Source of the DNA: Candidatus Coatesiibacteriota bacterium | Lineage (GTDB): Bacteria; B130-G9 | Assembly (NCBI GenBank): GCA_016929465.1 | Contig: JAFGIT010000020.1 | Span: 1 to 18,129 of the forward strand | Direction: 5' to 3' | Length of the DNA stretch: 18,129 bases | Shown here: positions 15,637 to 18,129 of the stretch, piece after piece | Numbering within the stretch: the stretch's first letter is position 1 | Layout of the letters: each line of letters opens with the position of its first letter | The notes under the pieces: generated by a model | The model's input: only the letters and a program-made list of their open reading frames with translations | What the model was told of the DNA's origin: nothing | Database searches by the model: none | Translations under genes and position numbers: made by a program

Positions 15637-16971
15637 ATGTCTAAGCGCATTCCGACTGTCTGCATAGTTGGTCGTCCGAACGTCGGGAAGTCCACGCTAT
15701 TCAACCGGCTCGTTGGCCGCATTAAGGCGATAGTGCAGGATACCCCGGGTGTGACGCGCGACAGGATCTACGAGGTTGCAAGGCTCAACGATCCGAACGA
15801 GACTTTGGTCATGTTCGTCGATACTGGCGGCTTTGTGCGGGACGCTTCTGACACAATAATGCAGGCTGTCGCTCGACAGGTGGAGTTCGCGGTCCAGGAG
15901 TCGGACGCGATCATATTCCTGGTCGATGGCCGTGCTGGGCTCCTGCCGCAGGACGAAGAGATTGCGAGCTACCTGCGGCCGATGGAGAGGTCCGTCGTCC
16001 TCGCGGTCAATAAAATCGACACGCCCGGCCAGGAGCCTGACGTTGCGGATTTCTACCAGCTTGGCTTCGAGCGGTTCTGCCCGATCTCGGCGGAGCACAA
16101 GGTCGGGATCGACCCGCTGGTCGATGATGTCCTGGAGCTGATTTCGGCCAAGGCGGGCGATACTGACGATGAATCCGAAGGGGTGACAAAGTGCGCGATC
16201 GTCGGCCGGCCGAACGTGGGCAAGTCGTCGATAGTGAACGCGCTCCTTGGCGAGGAGCGGGTACTCGTCCACGACATGGCAGGGACCACGCGTGATGCGA
16301 CCGACACCGCGGTTAAGGTGAACAAGCAGGATTATCTATTGATCGACACGGCGGGGATCAGGCGGCGGAGCAAGGTCTCCGAGTTTCTCGAAAAGCAAAG
16401 CATCATGATCGCAGAGCGGAGTATCCGCCGGTCGGATGTAACATTGCTCGTGATGGACGCGACCGACCCGGCGACCAGCCAAGACCTTCGCATCGCATCG
16501 GTCGTAGTCGAGCAGGGGAAGGGGCTGATTATCATCGTGAACAAGTGGGACCTTGTCGAAAAAGACGAGAGCACAATGGGCGCTGTTATCAAGGACATCA
16601 AGTTGAAAATGGCCTTTGCGACGTTCGCCCCGATCGTCTTCGTCTCGGCCGTGACGAAGCAGCGTCTGCTAAAAATGTTCCCGCTGATCGACGCGGTGGA
16701 TGGCGAGTGCGACCGGCGCATCGGCACGGGCGTCTTGAACCGGTTCATGCAGGATGAGGTCTTCGCGAGGCACCCGATGATAAAGCGGCACAAGCCGGTC
16801 AAGTTCTACTTCACGACCCAGGCGTCGGTTCGCCCGCCCACGTTCGCGGTCTTCACCAACCGCCCCTCAGAAGTCGATGACGCCTACGTCCGCTACATCG
16901 AAAGCCGCCTCCGCGAGGAGTTCAGCTTCGAGGGCGCACCCATCCGCGTCCTGATTAGGGCGCATCATTGA
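15637..16971 (+). CDS. der: Ribosome biogenesis GTPase Der (EngA)
   Basis: An essential double GTPase that helps assemble the 50S subunit. It is 444 residues long, normal for the family. First G domain: GRPNVGKS (12-19), DTPGVTRDR (35-43), DTGG (62-65), NKID (125-128). Second G domain: GRPNVGKS (190-197), GTTRDATD (216-223), DTAGI (237-241), NKWD near 304. A KH-like RNA-binding domain follows and ends in IRVLIRAHH. The start is fixed by the first G1 motif lying 11 residues in. There is no SD: the sequence just upstream is a CATCCCC heptamer array. GC content is high (42 of 60 in the line at 16681), typical of the host genome. It is followed by double-hairpin element copy B and then a convergent DUF2283 gene. 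Confidence 0.98.
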   Translation: MSKRIPTVCIVGRPNVGKSTLFNRLVGRIKAIVQDTPGVTRDRIYEVARLNDPNETLVMFVDTGGFVRDASDTIMQAVARQVEFAVQESDAIIFLVDGRAGLLPQDEEIASYLRPMERSVVLAVNKIDTPGQEPDVADFYQLGFERFCPISAEHKVGIDPLVDDVLELISAKAGDTDDESEGVTKCAIVGRPNVGKSSIVNALLGEERVLVHDMAGTTRDATDTAVKVNKQDYLLIDTAGIRRRSKVSEFLEKQSIMIAERSIRRSDVTLLVMDATDPATSQDLRIASVVVEQGKGLIIIVNKWDLVEKDESTMGAVIKDIKLKMAFATFAPIVFVSAVTKQRLLKMFPLIDAVDGECDRRIGTGVLNRFMQDEVFARHPMIKRHKPVKFYFTTQASVRPPTFAVFTNRPSEVDDAYVRYIESRLREEFSFEGAPIRVLIRAHH

Positions 16972-16985
16972 CCGCAATTTAGACT

Positions 16986-17030
16986 GCGGCAGCACGATGC
17001 CGCTTTCAATGGTGGTGGCTTGATACCACC
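16986..17030 (+). repeat. Double-hairpin element, copy B
   Basis: GCGGCA-GCACGA-TGCCGC (16986-17003), spacer TTTCAATG, then GTGGTG-GCTTGA-TACCAC (17012-17029). One more pair, 17011 with 17030, extends the second stem. It has the same size, spacing and loop pattern as copy A, and stem differences are compensated. It begins 14 bases after the der stop and ends 9 bases before the convergent DUF2283 stop, so it could act as a 3'-end structure for either gene. There is no T-run. Confidence 0.75.
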
Positions 17031-17039
17031 TGCTTGGGA

Positions 17040-17279
17040 CTAGATCCGGCCTGACGCAGCCTGTTCGGCCTTACCTATTCCTATATCCTCCAGGACGATC
17101 TTCCGGAATGCGCTCGGATCGCCGAGTCGCTTCTGGGCATCGAGAAGCTCTATGCCTGCAATTCGGCCATCTTCCGAGTAGTCAACTGCAATCCCATCGG
17201 CGACATGCTCGGTCGTCACAGTCGTCTCTATGAACCGAATGTAGAGCGCATCCACCTCGGCGTCATAGGTTATTCTCAT
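17040..17279 (-). CDS. DUF2283 family protein
   Basis: 79 residues. The N-terminal pattern MRITYDAEVDALYIRF, followed by VADGIAVDYSEDGRIAGIELLDAQKR, is the DUF2283 signature (short strands, D-x-D-x-L-Y-I-R-F, then G-x-x-V-D-Y-x-x-D-G-x-I-x-G-I-E). AAGGA about 9 bases before the ATG is the SD. It begins 15 bases after the upstream DUF4258 stop, so the two form one transcript. Pairs of this type recur across bacteria and are treated as candidate toxin-antitoxin modules, DUF2283 being the probable antitoxin; this function has not been shown here. It ends in TAG, which shows that TAG is an ordinary stop in this genome. Confidence 0.88.
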   Translation of the reverse strand: MRITYDAEVDALYIRFIETTVTTEHVADGIAVDYSEDGRIAGIELLDAQKRLGDPSAFRKIVLEDIGIGKAEQAASGRI

Positions 17280-17294
17280 GGCGTGTTTCCTTTT

Positions 17295-17549
17295 TTAGAA
17301 GTAATAAACATATACTGTCACTATAATTATTTCGTCATTCTCTTGCACAAAAATTGGGCGAACTTGCTTAGTGGCGTAATATTTGCCATTCCAAATCCCA
17401 CCAAACTCGAAGTTCTTGCGGCATTCATATCTCCCTGCCTCAGCAGCACCCCATTCGGATAAGTGGATTGCCTCGATGACCTCATCGGAAGCTGCGCCCC
17501 TGAATTGCATGTTGTCTCTCGCATGAGCAGAAAATCGAATGGATGTCAT
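17295..17549 (-). CDS. DUF4258 family protein (possible toxin of a DUF4258-DUF2283 pair)
   Basis: 84 residues from the ATG at 17549. An upstream ATG at 17606 is open, but GGAGG five bases before 17549 decides the start. Visible features are the N-terminal FSAHARDNMQFRGAASDEVIEAI, typical of DUF4258 (S-x-H-A-x-x-R/N-M-x-x-R-G, then a helix). A strand-rich second half, YECRKNFEFGGIWNGKYYATKQVRPIFV then IIIVTVYVYYF, follows. DUF4258 folds like the RelE/BrnT-type small RNases, so a toxin role is plausible but inferred. It has its own promoter and precedes DUF2283; toxin first is the less common order. Lies on the strand opposite its neighbours der and ligA. Confidence 0.83.
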   Translation of the reverse strand: MTSIRFSAHARDNMQFRGAASDEVIEAIHLSEWGAAEAGRYECRKNFEFGGIWNGKYYATKQVRPIFVQENDEIIIVTVYVYYF

Positions 17550-17602
17550 CCGCGCCTCCATGGAACCGATAGCGTCATCAACCGACCTTGGCAACGTAGA
17601 AG

Positions 17603-17631
17603 ACAATAGCCCAAGTCCGTATGATGGTCAA
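17603..17631 (-). promoter_or_regulatory. Promoter of the DUF4258-DUF2283 operon
   Basis: On the minus strand TTGACC (17626-17631) and TATTGT (17603-17608) are separated by exactly 17 bases, five of six and four of six consensus. The start would be near 17597, 48 bases before the DUF4258 ATG. Confidence 0.5.
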
Positions 17632-17717
17632 ACTCATTGCCCCATGCATTGTATTCTTGATGACTACTTCCCGATTTGCGAGAATGTGTCTTTCATATTG
17701 AATTCGATGAGGGATGA

Positions 17718-18129
17718 ATGGCTGATAATTCGGTTGAGCGGGAGATTGCAGGGCTTCGGGAGCGGATCCGCTACCACGAGCACAAGTACTATGTCGAGAA
17801 TCGGCCGGAGATATCCGATTTCGAGTTCGACAAGCTTCTCGAGCGGCTGAAGGCGCTCGAATCGCAGCATCCAGAGCTCATCACGCCTGAATCACCGACG
17901 CGGCGCATCTTCGACGGGACGCTGGAGGGCTTCGAGCAGGTCTCGCACAAGGCTGCGATGATCTCGCTCGACAACTCCTACAACTTCGCGGAGCTCGCCG
18001 AGTTCGACGAGCGAGTCGCTCGCGCGCTCGAGATTCCGTCGGATGAGATCGAATATGTCGCGGAGCTCAAGATCGACGGCGTCGGAATCGCGCTCTTGTA
18101 TGAGAATGGCTCGCTCATTCGCGGCGCGA
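17718..18129 (+). CDS. ligA: NAD+-dependent DNA ligase LigA, N-terminal part (cut by window edge)
   Basis: Seals nicks in DNA using NAD+. 137 codons are present of about 670 expected. The Ia domain (about 10-70) shows YHEHKYYVENRPEISDFEFDKLL and HPELITPESPT, which bind the NMN half of NAD+. Then come MISLDNSYNF (81-90) and the adenylation motif ELKIDGVG, with catalytic lysine K118. The ATG at 17718 has GAGGG four bases upstream. It runs opposite to the DUF4258 gene, and the roughly 170 bases between them must hold promoters for both; only a weak one (TTGATG, 17 bases, GAGAAT) was seen for ligA. The frame is intact to the edge. Confidence 0.97.
   Translation, partial: MADNSVEREIAGLRERIRYHEHKYYVENRPEISDFEFDKLLERLKALESQHPELITPESPTRRIFDGTLEGFEQVSHKAAMISLDNSYNFAELAEFDERVARALEIPSDEIEYVAELKIDGVGIALLYENGSLIRGA

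Overview
The window looks like chromosomal DNA of an uncultivated, probably Gram-negative (diderm) bacterium. Every recognisable housekeeping gene is bacterial (RNase G, Der, LigA, a short-chain threonine dehydrogenase). Start sites mostly have Shine-Dalgarno (SD) sequences, promoters look like sigma-70, and one large protein has a Sec signal peptide. Base composition is uneven: single 60-base lines counted by hand give about 70% GC in der, 55% in tdh and 48% in the helicase gene. I cannot name the phylum. The short-period repeats and decayed repeat relics between genes resemble those of many environmental genomes.

Layout. (1) Positions 1-6174, minus strand: a tight run of four genes in the order secreted TPR-repeat protein, RNase G, family 2 glycosyltransferase, mannose-1-phosphate guanylyltransferase (cut by the window edge). 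(2) Positions 6175-7522: about 1.3 kb with no large gene. It holds hairpins, a 58-nt imperfect palindrome, and a minus-strand unit made of a strong promoter, a roughly 163-nt structured leader and a 34-residue single-pass membrane protein. (3) Positions 7523-8527: threonine 3-dehydrogenase with a clear terminator. (4) Positions 8685-13826: a DUF4011 / superfamily 1 helicase / Vsr-like nuclease / DUF3320 giant, probably anti-phage defence, interrupted by one in-frame TAG. (5) Positions 13855-15636: a small orphan gene and a membrane methyltransferase, set among heptamer repeats and a relic element. (6) Positions 15637-18129: der, a DUF4258-DUF2283 pair on the opposite strand, and the start of ligA.

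The least expected observations are these. A roughly 44-nt double-hairpin element occurs twice, on opposite strands either side of der, and its stems differ by compensating base changes. The defence-like helicase-nuclease is split by a single amber codon. The small membrane protein has a long folded leader. Heptamer tandem repeats occupy the place where der should have an SD.
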